A stretch of DNA of 64,000 bases from Methylobacterium sp. 17Sr1-1 (GCF_003173775.1 NZ_CP029552.1:2055001-2119000), one strand, 5' to 3'; counted from the first letter of the stretch, positions 1 through 10,937 are shown. Notes: generated by a model from the letters alone, not told the origin. A program made the numbers and translations.

Positions 1-2711
1 GCGACCCCGCCCGGCTCGCCGGCCTGCTGGAGCGTTCGCCGGAGGAATCCAACGCCGCGATCCTGGCCGACCAGCGCGGAGCGGGACTCGCCGGCGGCGA
101 CGTCGCCAAAAGCCTTCGCCGCAACCGCGCCGCGCACGCGCTGCTGGTGGCGCTCGCCGATATCGGCGGGGTCTGGTCCCTGGAGCAGGTGACGGCGGCG
201 CTCTCCGATTTCGCCGACGCCTCGGTCGGCGCCGCGGTCGACGCGGCCCTCGTCCAGGCCGCCGGCACCGGCCGCTTCCTGCCCCCCGACCTGAAGAACC
301 CCCAGGAAGGATCGGGCCTGATCGTGCTGGGCATGGGCAAGCTCGGGGCCGGCGAGCTGAACTATTCGAGCGACGTCGACCTGATCGTGCTGTTCGACCC
401 CGACGCCGCCCCCTTGCGCGAGGGCGTCGAGGCGACGCCGTTCTTCAGCCGGATCGCGCAAGCCGTCGCCAAGCTCCTGCAGGAGCGCACCGCCGACGGC
501 TACGTCCACCGGGTCGATTACCGCCTGCGGCCCGATCCCGGCTCGACCCCGACCGCCCTGTCGCTGCCCTCCGCCTACACCTATTACGAGACGGTGGGGC
601 AGAACTGGGAGCGCGCCGCCTTCATCAAGGCGAGGCCGGTCGCCGGCGACACCGCGCTCGCCGACGCCTTCCTCGCCGAGCTGCGGCCGTTCGTCTGGCG
701 AAAGTACTTCGATTTCGCCTCGATCGCCGACGTGCACGCGATGAAGCGGCAGATCCACGCCGTGCGCGGCCACGGCGCCATCGCGGTGGCGGGCCACGAC
801 ATCAAGCTCGGGCGCGGCGGCATCCGCGAGGTCGAGTTCTTCGTCCAGACCCAGCAGCTGGTCTTCGGCGGGCGCCGCCCGTCCTTGCGCGGCCGGCGGA
901 CCCTGGAGATGCTGTCGGCCCTCCACGACGAGGGATGGATCACGGCGGACGCGCGCGACGAGCTCTCGGAGGCCTACCGCTTCCTGCGGACCGTCGAGCA
1001 CCGGCTGCAGATGGTGGCCGACGAGCAGACCCAGCGCCTGCCGGAGGACGCCGCGAAGCTCGGGCGCTTCGCCCGTTTCCTCGGTTATGCCGACGAGGCC
1101 GCCTTCGGCGCGGCGCTGACCGCCGAGGCGCGCCGGGTCCAGGGGCATTACGCGCTCCTGTTCGAGGCCGAGCCGGACCTCGCGGCGGAGGTCGGCGACC
1201 TCGTCTTCACCGGCGCCGAGGACGATCCCGAGACGCTCGCGACCTTGCGCCGCCTCGGCTTCCGGGCGCCCGAGCGGGCGACCGAGACGGTGCGGGGCTG
1301 GCATTTCGGCCGCCGCCCGGCGGTGACGAGCCCGCGCGCCCGCGAGGTGCTGACCGAACTGGTGCCCGCCCTGATCCAGGCGCTCGCCGGCACCGCCGAT
1401 CCCGACGGGGCACTCGCCGCCCTCGACCGCGCCTTCGGGCGGATGCCGGCCTCGGTCGAGCTCCTCACCATCCTGCGCTCGCACGAGCGCCTGCGGCTGC
1501 TCTTCGCCGACCTCCTCGGCACCGTGCCGCGGCTCGCCGACACGGTGGCGTTCAGCCCGCACGTCCTCGACGCAGTGATCGACCCGGCCTTCGTGGCGCC
1601 GGTGACCGAGACGGCGGCGCTGGCCGAGCAGTTCCGTGCCGGCCTCGGCCGGCCCCGCGACTACGAGGACTTCCTCGACCGCAGCCGCGACGCCGCCCGC
1701 CAGCTCCGCTTCGTCACCGGCGCCCGGCTCCTCTCCGGCATCCTGCCGCCCGCCGGGGCGGGGCGGGCCTATGCGGGCATCGCCGAGGTCACCGTCGCGG
1801 CGGCGCTCGGGGCGGTCGAGGCCGCCTTCGCCGAGGAGCACGGCCGTGTACCGGGTGGGCGCTTCGCGGTGCTCGGCCTCGGGCGTCTCGGCTCGCGCCA
1901 GCTGACCGCCGATTCCGACCTCGACCTCGTGGTCCTGTACGATTTCGACCAGGACGCGCGCGAGAGCGACGGCAGGCGCCGCCTGGACGCGGCGGTCTAC
2001 TACAACCGCCTGACCCAGCGCCTCGTCGCGGCGCTCACCGTGCCGACCCGGCGCGGCCGGCTCTACGAGGTCGATCTCCGCCTGCGCCCGAGCGGCGGCC
2101 AGGGCCCGATCGCCAACCAGTGGCAGCGCTTCTCGGCCTATTGGCGCGAGGAGGCGGCCCTGTGGGAGCACATGGCGCTGACCCGGGCCCGGGCGATCGC
2201 GGGCGATGCCGGCCTGATGGCGGAGGCCGATGCGACCGCCGCCTCGGTTCTCCGCCAGCCGCGCGACGCGGGCTTCGTTGCCGGCGAGGTGCGGGCGATG
2301 CGCGCGCTCGTCGCGCGCGAGAAGGGCGATCACGGCCCCCTCGACCTCAAGCTCGCGCCGGGCGGGCTCCTCGACCTCGACTTCCTCGCGCAAGCCCTGG
2401 TCCTGTCGCATGCGAGCGCGCATCCCGATCTCGTCGGTCTCGACGCGGCGGAGGTGCTGGAGCGCGCCGGCACTCACGGCCTCGTCGACCGGGGGCTCGC
2501 CGGCCGCCTCGTCACCGCCTACCGGCTCCTCGACGACGTGCACCACTGGCAGCGCCTGATGGTCGAGGGCGAGTTCTCCCGAACGGCGCCGCCGGCGGCC
2601 CGGGCCCGCCTCGCCGCGGCGCTCGGCCAGCCGGACGAGGCGGCGCTGACGGCGCAGCTCGCCGAGACCCGTGCGGGCGTGCGGGAGGCGTTCGAGGCGC
2701 TGCTGGGGTAA
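1..2711 (+). CDS. glnE: Bifunctional glutamine synthetase adenylyltransferase/deadenylylase, 5'-truncated by window edge
   Basis: GlnE attaches and removes AMP on glutamine synthetase in the cytoplasm, under PII control, and so tunes nitrogen assimilation. The frame is open from position 3, so the N-terminus lies outside the window; 902 residues are visible. Two nucleotidyltransferase cores can be seen. The first has GMGKLG followed by a DVD metal pair near visible residues 110-126 (deadenylylase half). The second has GLGRLG followed by DLD near residues 625-640 (adenylylase half). The conserved GGxR/DxEF segment after the first core (RGGIREVEFF) is intact. Length fits the 950-1000 residue family once the missing N-terminus is added. 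A GTG at 147 is an internal codon, not the start. A small GC hairpin (2717-2731) follows the stop codon. The identification is firm. Confidence 0.96.
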   Translation, partial: DPARLAGLLERSPEESNAAILADQRGAGLAGGDVAKSLRRNRAAHALLVALADIGGVWSLEQVTAALSDFADASVGAAVDAALVQAAGTGRFLPPDLKNPQEGSGLIVLGMGKLGAGELNYSSDVDLIVLFDPDAAPLREGVEATPFFSRIAQAVAKLLQERTADGYVHRVDYRLRPDPGSTPTALSLPSAYTYYETVGQNWERAAFIKARPVAGDTALADAFLAELRPFVWRKYFDFASIADVHAMKRQIHAVRGHGAIAVAGHDIKLGRGGIREVEFFVQTQQLVFGGRRPSLRGRRTLEMLSALHDEGWITADARDELSEAYRFLRTVEHRLQMVADEQTQRLPEDAAKLGRFARFLGYADEAAFGAALTAEARRVQGHYALLFEAEPDLAAEVGDLVFTGAEDDPETLATLRRLGFRAPERATETVRGWHFGRRPAVTSPRAREVLTELVPALIQALAGTADPDGALAALDRAFGRMPASVELLTILRSHERLRLLFADLLGTVPRLADTVAFSPHVLDAVIDPAFVAPVTETAALAEQFRAGLGRPRDYEDFLDRSRDAARQLRFVTGARLLSGILPPAGAGRAYAGIAEVTVAAALGAVEAAFAEEHGRVPGGRFAVLGLGRLGSRQLTADSDLDLVVLYDFDQDARESDGRRRLDAAVYYNRLTQRLVAALTVPTRRGRLYEVDLRLRPSGGQGPIANQWQRFSAYWREEAALWEHMALTRARAIAGDAGLMAEADATAASVLRQPRDAGFVAGEVRAMRALVAREKGDHGPLDLKLAPGGLLDLDFLAQALVLSHASAHPDLVGLDAAEVLERAGTHGLVDRGLAGRLVTAYRLLDDVHHWQRLMVEGEFSRTAPPAARARLAAALGQPDEAALTAQLAETRAGVREAFEALLG

Positions 2712-3138
2712 ACCGCCCCCGCTCGGCGGGGCCGACCACGCGGCCCGGGCTTTCGTCGAGGCAGGGCCTGCGCCGGCCCCGGTGCATGCGGGAAGCGGGC
2801 GAGCGCTGCATTTTTTTCGAGATCGGGCTCCGGCAGCCGGAACGTTGCACGCAGCCGAGCGTTTCCGCGAGGTTCTAAAGCCGGCGCTGCGGTCTCGCCT
2901 GTCCGCCGAAAGCCTGTGCCGATGCGCGTCGAGGCGTCCTGCCGGCCTCGATACTGACCTAGGGTATTGATGATGGGCCATCAGCTCATCATGGGATTGA
3001 GCGCCCGTGCCCTGGCGGATATGGCTGCAACCTGTTTCAAATAGGCTGATTGCAGCACAAAAACTCGCGGATTTACGCAGGATTAAGGCGTTCGTTGTCT
3101 TATCTTGCTCATCGCAAGCTTCCGCAGGGACTGGGCCC
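2712..3138. other. Intergenic region glnE-MCP, no gene seen
   Basis: There is no convincing coding frame in these 427 bases. A short perfect hairpin (stem 2717-2722 with 2726-2731, loop TCG) sits directly after glnE. It has no T-run, so it is at best a weak termination or 3'-end structure. The part upstream of the chemotaxis gene (about 2950-3110) is less GC-rich than its surroundings and probably carries that gene's promoter, but I cannot name a box with confidence. Confidence 0.5.
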
Positions 3139-4824
3139 GTGCTCGCCAAGCTCAAGATTCTTCACAAGCTCACCGCAGCCGTCCTGCTGATCGCCGTCAT
3201 GGTCGGCGGCTGCGTCTGGTACGCTCAAGGCCGCATGACGGCGATCGACGACGCCTACAGCGTGTTCCTGGTCCGCGAGGGGCGGGCGCCGGCCAGCGCC
3301 AGCCTCCTCAACCGCACCCTCTACACCCTGAGCTACGCGACCTTCCGGATCATCGCCGAGACCGACGAGGCGCAGATGCGGCGCGCCAGCGCCGAGTTCG
3401 ACGAGGCTCTCGCGGGGGTCAAGCCGGGCGTCGCGGCCCTGCGCGAGCGGGCACCGACCTTCGCGGGCCGCATCGACACGATCGCCCGCGACCTCGAGGA
3501 CCTGGCCGCCCGGCTGGCGAGTGTCCGCGACCTCGCCGCCGCGCAGCGCAACGCCGAGGCGCTCGCCCTGTTCCGGCGCAGCGTCGATCCCGTCCTCGGC
3601 GGCCAGATCCAGGAAACGCGAAAGCTCGCCCTCGACATCCAGAATTACGTCTCGGCGAACTCGGACGACCTGACTGAACAGACCAACGCCACCCGCATCC
3701 GGCTGATGGTGGTGAGCGGCCTCGGCCTCGTGCTCGGCCTCGCGGTGGTCGCCCTGGTGACGGTGCTCGGCGTCACCCGGCCGATCGGCCGCCTCGTGCG
3801 CGTCCTCGAGCGCATGGCCCACGGGGAGATCGAGGCCGAGATTGCCGAGGCGCGCCGGGGCGACGAGATCGGCGCCATCGGCCGCGCGGTCGAGGGCATC
3901 AAGGCGATGGTGGCGCAGAAGGCGGCCGAGCAGACGGAGATCAAGCGGATCGCCGACGCCGCGGCGGCCGAGGAGCGCCGGCGCACCATGATGATGCTGG
4001 CGGACGAGTTCGAGCAGGCGGTGGGCGGCATCGTCGGCCTGGTCTCGGCCTCCGCGACGGAGCTGCAGGCGACCGCCGGGCAGATGACCGGCACGGCGAC
4101 CGAGACGGCGAGCCAGTCCGCCGCGGTCGCCGCCGCCGCCGAGGAGGCCGCCTCCAACGTCGGCACCGTCGCGGCGGCGGCCGAGGAACTCGGCGCCTCG
4201 GTGGCCGAGATTGGCCGTCAGGTCGACGGCTCGGCCGGCCTCGCGCGGGCTGCCGTGACCGAGGCCGACCGGACTGGCGCCCGGGTGCGCGAGCTGAGCC
4301 AGACCGTCGGCCGGATCGGCGACGTTGCCGGCCTGATCTCGTCGATCGCCGCGCAGACCAACCTGCTGGCGCTGAACGCCACGATCGAGGCGGCTCGCGC
4401 CGGTGCGGCCGGCCGCGGCTTCGCGGTGGTCGCCGCCGAGGTGAAGGAACTGGCGAGCCAGACCGCGCGGGCGACGGAGGAGATCGGCCAGCAGATCGCG
4501 GCGGTGCAGAGTGCCACCGGCGAGACGGTCGCGGCGATCACCGCCATTACCGCGCGGATCCGTGAGATCGACACCGTCACGGTGGCGATCGCCGCCGCGG
4601 TCGAGGAGCAGGGCGTCGCGACGCAGGAGATCGTCCGCAACGTCTCCCAGGCCGCGACCGGCACCGGCGAAGTCACCGGCAACATCGCCGGGGTGGCGGG
4701 CGCGGCGGAGGAGACGGGGGCGGCGGCGACCCAGGTGCTCGCCTCGGCCACCGAGCTGTCGCGCCAGTCCGAGCATCTCGGCGCCGAGGTCGCGCGCTTC
4801 CTCGCCACCGTGCGGGCGGCCTGA
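3139..4824 (+). CDS. Methyl-accepting chemotaxis protein with HAMP domain
   Basis: Inner-membrane chemoreceptor of 561 residues that would signal to CheA/CheW. There is a TM segment at about residues 9-28, a helical periplasmic sensor region (30-185, four-helix-bundle-like), a second TM at about 187-211, a HAMP domain (to about 265) and a long coiled-coil signalling domain. The conserved hairpin tip, [20 protein letters not shown], begins near residue 403. I chose the GTG at 3139 because AGGGA lies 8-9 bases upstream and the first residues give a normal positively charged N-terminus before TM1; an in-frame GTG at 3007 would add 44 atypical residues. No che genes are adjacent, so this is an orphan receptor. 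The ligand is unknown. Confidence 0.92.
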   Translation: MLAKLKILHKLTAAVLLIAVMVGGCVWYAQGRMTAIDDAYSVFLVREGRAPASASLLNRTLYTLSYATFRIIAETDEAQMRRASAEFDEALAGVKPGVAALRERAPTFAGRIDTIARDLEDLAARLASVRDLAAAQRNAEALALFRRSVDPVLGGQIQETRKLALDIQNYVSANSDDLTEQTNATRIRLMVVSGLGLVLGLAVVALVTVLGVTRPIGRLVRVLERMAHGEIEAEIAEARRGDEIGAIGRAVEGIKAMVAQKAAEQTEIKRIADAAAAEERRRTMMMLADEFEQAVGGIVGLVSASATELQATAGQMTGTATETASQSAAVAAAAEEAASNVGTVAAAAEELGASVAEIGRQVDGSAGLARAAVTEADRTGARVRELSQTVGRIGDVAGLISSIAAQTNLLALNATIEAARAGAAGRGFAVVAAEVKELASQTARATEEIGQQIAAVQSATGETVAAITAITARIREIDTVTVAIAAAVEEQGVATQEIVRNVSQAATGTGEVTGNIAGVAGAAEETGAAATQVLASATELSRQSEHLGAEVARFLATVRAA

Positions 4825-4952
4825 ACCGTCAAGGTCGTCGATGCAGCCCCGGGGCCCGCGCGGCGGGAGCCCGGGGCTCGCGATTCGGGCGCAAGAAGCG
4901 GGATGAAGCACCGCCTCCCGGCCTCTTAAGGTCGATCGGAGGAGGACATCGC

Positions 4953-5435
4953 ATGACCGCTTTCCGCTGCATCCCGGCTCCGACCGAGACCGCCGCCCGG
5001 TTCCGCGCGACCGGCACCGACGACCGCGGCAACCCGCTCCGGCGGATCGTCGCGATGCCGGGCGGCGCGTTCCCGTGCCGGCACTGCCTGCGCCTTGCCG
5101 CGCCGGGGGAGACGATGCTGCTCGGCTCCTACGACCTGCCGAAGCCGCTGGGGATCTACTGGACGCCGAGCCCGATCTTCCTGCACGCGGCCGACTGCCC
5201 CCGTGCCGAGATTGTGGACGAGGTCGCGCCGATCGTGCGGGCGAACCCGCTCGTCTCCGTGCGTACCTATGACGGCGAGCACCAATGCCTCTACGATCTC
5301 GGCCATGTCTGCGCCGGCGCGGAGGTGGATGCGCCGCTCGCGCGGGCACTCGACGATCCGCGAACGGCCTTCGTGAACATCCACACGGCGCGGCCGGGGT
5401 GCCTTCTCACGCTGGTCGAGCGGGTGTCCGTCTGA
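4953..5435 (+). CDS. DUF1203 family protein
   Basis: 160-residue soluble protein of the DUF1203 family, which has no established biochemical function. Features include an N-terminal FRCIPAP segment, a CRHC cysteine pair near residue 32 (PCRHCLR), a YDLPKP motif followed by a PIFLHAADC stretch typical of the family, and a C-terminal FVNIHTARPGC segment. The start ATG is preceded by a strong GGAGGAGG-type ribosome binding site (about 4937-4945). The gene follows the chemoreceptor by 128 bases on the same strand, but nothing else ties the two together. The family call is reasonably sure; I do not assign a function. Confidence 0.75.
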   Translation: MTAFRCIPAPTETAARFRATGTDDRGNPLRRIVAMPGGAFPCRHCLRLAAPGETMLLGSYDLPKPLGIYWTPSPIFLHAADCPRAEIVDEVAPIVRANPLVSVRTYDGEHQCLYDLGHVCAGAEVDAPLARALDDPRTAFVNIHTARPGCLLTLVERVSV

Positions 5436-5489
5436 GGGTCGGCTTGCGGAGAGCGACCTGCAAACCGTCCTGCCAAGCTCTGGCGCGGG

Positions 5490-5668
5490 ATGTGTCCTCT
5501 CCCCGCCCGCGGGGCTAGCCGATTCGCACTTCGCTATCTCAGGGCCAACCCATTGCAAAAGCGAGCGCTTCCCCTCCCACAAGGGGGAGGGGAAGCGCAC
5601 TCCTGGAGACCAGAGACGGACTCCGGCCAAGATGCAGGAATGCGGGAGGCCCGCGGGGAGAGGAGGGG
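5490..5668. repeat. Intergenic palindromic element, family with 55197-55454
   Basis: Composite inverted repeat between two convergent genes. The inner stem is perfect over 14 bp (5565-5578 pairing with 5585-5598, six-base loop) and reads GCGCTTCCCCTCCC on the left arm. The outer arms (5495-5513 with 5650-5664, TCCTCTCCCCGC-type) pair except for a two-base insertion. The left border shares about 20 of 22 bases with the reverse complement of the right border of the element at 55.2-55.45 kb. It may also serve as a transcription stop between the convergent genes, but there is no T-run. Confidence 0.7.
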
Positions 5669-5734
5669 CTCCGGGCCTGCTCCTCGGCCGGACCGCTTTG
5701 CCGGCCTCGGCACGACCTGACCGGCTCAGGTCGA

Positions 5735-8080
5735 TTACGCCCCAATCTCCGCCGCCGCGTCCCGCGCTTCGGCGGCGTCGTGAAGGCCGGGCCGCGGCAG
5801 GCGCACGAGCACGATCGTGCCGGTGCCCTCCTCGGAGCGGATGCGCAGGCCCCCGCCATGGAGCTCGGCGAGCGAGCGGGCGATGGCGAGGCCGAGGCCG
5901 GAGCCCTTGTAGCTGCGGGCGAAGTTGGTCTCGACCTGCTCGAACGGGTAGCCGAGCTTCGGCAGGGCCGCCTTCGGGATGCCGATGCCGCTGTCCTCGA
6001 CGAAGATGTGCACCGAATCGATGGCGCGCCGGGTGCGGACCGCGACCCGCCCGGCCTCGGGGGTGAACTTCACGGCGTTCTGCAGCAGGTTGACCAGGAT
6101 CTGGTGCAGGGCTCGCTCGTCGGCCATCACCAGGGTGTCGGCGCTCATCTCGACGCTGACGGTCAGCCCCTTGGACCGGGCCGGATCGGCGATCAGCTTC
6201 AGGGCGCGCTCCAGGGCCTCGCTCACCGCCACCGGCTGCTTGGCGAGCTTCACGCGGCGGGCGTCGATCCGCGACATGTCGAGGATGTCGTCGATCACCG
6301 ACAGCAGGTAGTGGCCGCTCGAGCGGATGTCGCGGCAATATTCGCGGTACTTCTCGGAGCCGAGCGAGCCGAACACCTCGCTCTCCATCACCTCGGCGAA
6401 ACCCAGGATGGCGTTCAGCGGGGTGCGCAGCTCGTGGCTCATATTGGCCAGGAACTCGGATTTGGAGCGGTTGGCGCTCTCGGCCTGGGCCTTCTGGTCG
6501 AGGTAGCGCTCGGCGAGGTCGGCGAGCTGCTGGGTCTGGATCTCGAGGGTCCGGCGCGAGCGCTTGAGGTCCGCGATGGTGGCGATGAGCTGGCGTTCCG
6601 ATTCCACGAGCCGCTCCTGGTGCCGTTTCAGGGCCGTGATGTCGGTTCCGACCGAGACGTAGCCGCCGTCCTTGGTGCGGCGCTCGCTGATCTGCAGCCA
6701 GCGCCCGTCTGCGAGCTCGGCCTCGAAGGTGCGAGCGCCCGCTTCCGGGAACTCGCCGGCGGGGATCTCGCGCCGCACGGTCGGCAGGGCGGCGCGCCCC
6801 ATGATGGCGTCGTAGCGCCGGCCCGGCTGCGCCTCGTCGGCGGTCAGCGCGTGCAGGCGCCGGAACTTCGAGTTGCAAAGGACGAGGCGGTTCTGCGCGT
6901 CCCACAGCACGAAGGCCTCGGACACCGCCTCGACGGCGTCGCGCAGGCGCATGTCGGCGGTGGCGGTCGATTCGGCCAGCCGCCGCTGCTCCGAGATGTC
7001 GATGACGATGCCGACGAGATGCCGGCCATTGTCCTCCAGGTCCTGCACGATCTCGGCCCGGGCCTTGAGCCAGACCCATTCGCCGCCGGCGGCGCGGATG
7101 CGGAACTCGTGGTCGACGGTGGTGTCGCGGGCCGCGAGCTGGCGGGCCAGCCCGTAGAGGTCGGTGTCGTCCGGGTGGACCAGGGCGTTGACGTCGCCGA
7201 AGGAGAGGAATTCCTGCTCCCGGACATAGCCGAGGAGCTGGTACATCGAATCCGACCAGTAGATCCGTCCGCGCGGGATGTCCCAGTCCCACAGGCCGCA
7301 GCGGCCGCGGCCGAGCGCGGTGTCGAGGCGCTGGCGCACCTGCTCGCAGACCCGGTCGACGGCCCGCGCCCGGTCGGCCTGGAGCGCGTAGGCGAGGCCG
7401 GTGCAGACCACCACCAGGGTCACGGCGCCGACGAGAACCGCGGCGATGCGCGCCCGCCCGGCCCACAGGGCGGTGACCGAGTCGAGGGTCTGCACCACGG
7501 CGACCTGGGCGATCCCGGTCCCGCCCGGCACCGCCCGCACCGTCGCCAGCGCCCGCTCGCCGGTGCCGAGCACCACCGGTAGCACGCCGGCCCGCTCGCC
7601 CATGATGCCGAGCACCTGCACCTCGCCGACGAACTCGCCGAAATTGCGCGGCAGGCCGTGCTGCTCGGGCAAAGCCGCCAGGATCGCGTCGTCGGCACCG
7701 ATCAGCAGCACGCTGCGGCCGGCCGGCAGGCCGCCGGACGGCAGGAGGCGCACCAGCCGCTCGCGCAGGGCGGCCGGTGCCATCGCCTCCGACGCGCCGG
7801 AGGATCGGGCGAGGGAGGCCGGCAGCGTGCCGGCCATCAGGCGGGCGACGAGGTCGATGTCGCGCCGCGCGTCGGCGACGACCTCCTCGCGGTGGCCGGA
7901 GAGCTGCAGGGCGGTGACGGTGCCGAGGCAGAGGAGGAAGGCCGCCAGCATCGCCGGGACGGCGAAGCGCAACCAGGATTCCGCGTGGGCGAGGCGCTGG
8001 TGCGCGGCCTTCGAAGCCCGGCTGATCCCGAGGATCGTCGCGGCACGCGCAGAGAAGGGGGCGGGATCCGCCTCCAGCAT
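5735..8080 (-). CDS. Membrane PAS-domain sensor histidine kinase, DivJ/PleC-like
   Basis: 781-residue inner-membrane sensor kinase. TM1 lies at about residues 39-60, followed by an extracytoplasmic region of about 150 residues and TM2 at about 212-234. Two or three PAS/PAC modules (about 255-365, 375-485) and a coiled coil (490-535) precede a HisKA domain whose box reads NMSHELRTPLNAILGF, with phospho-acceptor His549, and a complete HATPase with NLLQNAVKF and GSGLGLAIA boxes. The H-box style matches the PleC/DivJ/CbrA/PdhS group that feeds the DivK-CtrA cell-cycle pathway in alphaproteobacteria; that role is inference. No receiver domain or partner regulator is adjacent. The start is uncertain: ATG 8080 is chosen, and an upstream codon at 8152 would add 24 residues. 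Confidence 0.88.
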   Translation of the reverse strand: MLEADPAPFSARAATILGISRASKAAHQRLAHAESWLRFAVPAMLAAFLLCLGTVTALQLSGHREEVVADARRDIDLVARLMAGTLPASLARSSGASEAMAPAALRERLVRLLPSGGLPAGRSVLLIGADDAILAALPEQHGLPRNFGEFVGEVQVLGIMGERAGVLPVVLGTGERALATVRAVPGGTGIAQVAVVQTLDSVTALWAGRARIAAVLVGAVTLVVVCTGLAYALQADRARAVDRVCEQVRQRLDTALGRGRCGLWDWDIPRGRIYWSDSMYQLLGYVREQEFLSFGDVNALVHPDDTDLYGLARQLAARDTTVDHEFRIRAAGGEWVWLKARAEIVQDLEDNGRHLVGIVIDISEQRRLAESTATADMRLRDAVEAVSEAFVLWDAQNRLVLCNSKFRRLHALTADEAQPGRRYDAIMGRAALPTVRREIPAGEFPEAGARTFEAELADGRWLQISERRTKDGGYVSVGTDITALKRHQERLVESERQLIATIADLKRSRRTLEIQTQQLADLAERYLDQKAQAESANRSKSEFLANMSHELRTPLNAILGFAEVMESEVFGSLGSEKYREYCRDIRSSGHYLLSVIDDILDMSRIDARRVKLAKQPVAVSEALERALKLIADPARSKGLTVSVEMSADTLVMADERALHQILVNLLQNAVKFTPEAGRVAVRTRRAIDSVHIFVEDSGIGIPKAALPKLGYPFEQVETNFARSYKGSGLGLAIARSLAELHGGGLRIRSEEGTGTIVLVRLPRPGLHDAAEARDAAAEIGA

Positions 8081-8279
8081 ACCCAAACCCCCAACGGAAC
8101 AGAAAGACAGATGCCGCGGAGGTTCCCGGCAGGCCCCCGAATCGAGCCTCAATCTGGCATTTCCACAAGCATTTTGTCCAGCGTCTCGCGCCGTGGAAAT
8201 GAAGTGTTAACCAGTGATCGAAACCTGCGCGTGGCGCGCACGCCACGCGATTCTGCCAGCAGTGACAGGAGCTTGTGCG

Positions 8280-10937
8280 CTATTTTACCGTTGCGAGCGA
8301 TCGCCCGGCGATGTCGCTGACGTCGGGGGAGAGGCCGGGCGCCTCGGCCACGCGGCGCAGGGCGGCCCCGGCCCGCAGGCGGCGTCCGGCCTCGACCATA
8401 CGCCAAGTATTGAAAGCAGTTAGCAGCCGCGCCGCGACTTGGGGATTTTTTCGGTCGAGGGCCAGCACGACCTCCGCGGTCAGGTCGTAGCCGGTTCCGT
8501 CGGGGCGGTGGAACTGCGTCGGATTGTTGAGGCTGAAGCTCGCGACCAGCGAGCGCACGCGGTTCGGGTTGCCGAGCGAGAAGGCCGGATGCGCCATCAG
8601 CCGGCGGACCCGGTCGAGCGTGCCGGCCTCCGGGATCATCGCCTGCAGGGCGAACCACTTGTCGAGCACCAGGGGCTCGTGGCGGTAGGTGTCGGCGAAG
8701 CGGGCGAGCGCCGCCTCCCTCGCCTCGCCCGGCACGAGGCTCAGGGTCGCGAGCGCCGCGAGGCGGTCGGTCATGGTGGTGGCGGCGTCGAGCTGGGCGA
8801 GCGCGAGGGCGGTGCCGGCCTCCGGATCTGCGGCGGCCACGAGATCGAGCGCGGCGTTGCGCAAGGCCCGGCGGCCGGCACTGGCCGCGTCGGGGCTGAA
8901 GGGGGCGCCCGGCTCGTCGGCGAGCGCGTCGCGCAGGGACAGGAGCCGGGGCCCGAGGTCGCGGCCGAGCTGCACCCGCAACGTCTGCCGCGCGCGCCAG
9001 ATCGCGTCGGGATCGACCTCCGCGGCGAGCGTCTGCGCCACCTCCTGCTCGCCCGGCAGCGTCAGGACCAGGGCCGCGAAGGCGGGATCGGCCAGGGCCT
9101 CGCCGTCGAGGAAGGTCGCGAGCGCCGCGGTGAGGCCCGCGCCCTCCGGCCCGGCCGCGGACTCGAGCGGCGCGCCGGCCCTGGCGCGGGAGACCAGCAC
9201 CTCCATGGCGAGGCTCTGGGCCGCCTGCCAGCGGTTGAAGGCGTCGGAATCGTGGGCGAGGAGCGCGAGGCGCTCGTCCCGGGTCAGGGCGTGATCGACC
9301 TTCACCGGGGCCGAGAAGCCGCGAAACAGCGACGGCACCGGCGCCGAAGCCACGTCCTCGAAAACGAGGTCGTCCTCCGCCGCCTCCAGGACGAACACGC
9401 CGTCCCGCACCCGCTCGGACGTAGCCTCGACCGTGCCGCCCTCCGGCGCAACGAGGCCGAGCGCGACCGGGATCACCAGGGGACGCGGCGCGGCGCTCGC
9501 CGTCGCCTCGGTCGCGACCACCGGCAGGCTCTGGCGGAAGGTCAGCGTGTAGGTCCGCGCGCCCGCGTCGTAGGTCCCCGACACCGCGACGGTCGGCGTG
9601 CCGGCCTGCTCGTACCAGCGTGAGAAGGCGGTGAGGTCCCGCCCGCTCTCGGCCGCGAAGGCGGCGAGGAAATCCTCCACCGTGGCGGCCGTGCCGTCGC
9701 AGGTCGCGAAGAAGCGATCCATGCCGCGCCGAAAAATCTCGGGGCCGAGCAGGGTGCGCAGCATCCGGACGATCTCGGCGCCCTTCTCGTAGACCGTCGC
9801 GGTGTAGAAGTTGTTGATCTCGCGATAGGCCTGCGGCCGCACCGGGTGGGCGAGGGGGCCGGCATCCTCCGGGAACTGGCGGGCGCGGAGCGTGCGCACC
9901 TCGGCGATGCGGTGGACCGGACGCGAGCGCTCGTCGGAGGAGAATTCCTGATCGCGAAAAACCGTCAGGCCTTCCTTGAGGCAGAGCTGGAACCAGTCGC
10001 GGCAGGTCACCCGGTTGCCGGACCAGTTGTGGAAGTACTCGTGGGCGATGATCGCCTCGATGTTGGCGTAGTCCGCGTCGGTGGCGGTGTCGGGGCTCGC
10101 CAGCACGTACTTGTCGTTGAAGATGTTGAGGCCCTTGTTCTCCATCGCGCCCATGTTGAAGTCGGAGACCGCGACGACGTTGAAGACGTTGAGGTCGTAG
10201 GCGCGGCCGAAGGTGCGCTCGTCCCAGGCCATCGAGCGGGCGACCGCGTCGAGGGCGAACCCGGCGCGGCCCTCCTTGCCGGGTTCGACGTAGACGGCGA
10301 TCTCGACGTCCCGCCCCTCCATGGTGGTGAAGCGCGAGCCGACCCGGCCGAGGCAGCCGCCGACGAGGGCGAACAGGTAGGCGGGCTTCGGGTGGGGGTC
10401 GTGCCAGACCGCGAAGTGGCGGCTCGGGCCGACATCGCCCGTCGCGACCGGGTTGCCGTTGCCGAGGAGCACGGGCGCCTCGTCCCGCTCGGCCTCGATC
10501 CGGGTGGTGTAGACCGCCATCACGTCGGGCCGGTCGAGGAAGTAGGTGATGCGCCGGAAGCCGTCCGCCTCGCACTGGGTGCAGTAGACGCCGTTCGAGC
10601 GGTAGAGCCCCATCAGCTTGGTGTTGGCGCTCGGGTTCACCTGCGTCTCGATCTCGAGCACGAAGGGGCGCTGCGGCGGCTGGTGCAGGGTGAGGGAGCG
10701 GGGCGTGACCGCGATCGCGCCCGGGCCGGTCGGCTGCCCGTTGAGGGCGATGGCGAGCAGGGTCAGCTCGTCGCCGTCGAGGACGAGGGGCGCGCCGGGC
10801 TCGCCGGCGGGGTTGGGGCGGAGCGCCAGCGTCGCGGTGATCCGGGTCTCGGTCGGATGCAGGCGCACGTCGAGCTCGACGCGGTCGATCAGGTAGTCGC
10901 TCGGGCGGTAATCGGCGAGGCGAACGATCGTCTGCAT
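8280..10937 (-). CDS. pepN: Aminopeptidase N (M1 family zinc metallopeptidase)
   Basis: Cytoplasmic aminopeptidase that removes N-terminal residues from peptides during protein turnover. The 885 residues match the usual PepN length of 870-890. The substrate-anchoring GAMEN motif is near residues 262-266. The zinc site HEYFH is near 299-303, with the third ligand Glu about 19 residues later ([13 protein letters not shown]). The C-terminal DUF3458-type Ig and alpha-solenoid domains are present. The start ATG at 10937 is preceded by GAGGGA at good spacing; longer in-frame extensions look non-coding. The gene runs head to tail with the sensor kinase on the same strand, about 200 bases apart, and is divergent from glyoxalase I. 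Confidence 0.97.
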   Translation of the reverse strand: MQTIVRLADYRPSDYLIDRVELDVRLHPTETRITATLALRPNPAGEPGAPLVLDGDELTLLAIALNGQPTGPGAIAVTPRSLTLHQPPQRPFVLEIETQVNPSANTKLMGLYRSNGVYCTQCEADGFRRITYFLDRPDVMAVYTTRIEAERDEAPVLLGNGNPVATGDVGPSRHFAVWHDPHPKPAYLFALVGGCLGRVGSRFTTMEGRDVEIAVYVEPGKEGRAGFALDAVARSMAWDERTFGRAYDLNVFNVVAVSDFNMGAMENKGLNIFNDKYVLASPDTATDADYANIEAIIAHEYFHNWSGNRVTCRDWFQLCLKEGLTVFRDQEFSSDERSRPVHRIAEVRTLRARQFPEDAGPLAHPVRPQAYREINNFYTATVYEKGAEIVRMLRTLLGPEIFRRGMDRFFATCDGTAATVEDFLAAFAAESGRDLTAFSRWYEQAGTPTVAVSGTYDAGARTYTLTFRQSLPVVATEATASAAPRPLVIPVALGLVAPEGGTVEATSERVRDGVFVLEAAEDDLVFEDVASAPVPSLFRGFSAPVKVDHALTRDERLALLAHDSDAFNRWQAAQSLAMEVLVSRARAGAPLESAAGPEGAGLTAALATFLDGEALADPAFAALVLTLPGEQEVAQTLAAEVDPDAIWRARQTLRVQLGRDLGPRLLSLRDALADEPGAPFSPDAASAGRRALRNAALDLVAAADPEAGTALALAQLDAATTMTDRLAALATLSLVPGEAREAALARFADTYRHEPLVLDKWFALQAMIPEAGTLDRVRRLMAHPAFSLGNPNRVRSLVASFSLNNPTQFHRPDGTGYDLTAEVVLALDRKNPQVAARLLTAFNTWRMVEAGRRLRAGAALRRVAEAPGLSPDVSDIAGRSLATVK

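Noticed and set aside
935-2878. Long Arg/Pro/Gly-rich frame overlapping glnE
   Set aside because: Composition is that of an out-of-frame reading of GC-rich coding DNA; glnE in the other frame has all family motifs.
3109-5349. 746-codon minus-strand frame antisense to the chemoreceptor
   Set aside because: Arg/Gly/His-rich shadow frame with no domain; the plus strand has a complete chemoreceptor.
8439-9623. Long plus-strand frame inside pepN
   Set aside because: Antisense shadow of the aminopeptidase, low complexity, no initiation signal.
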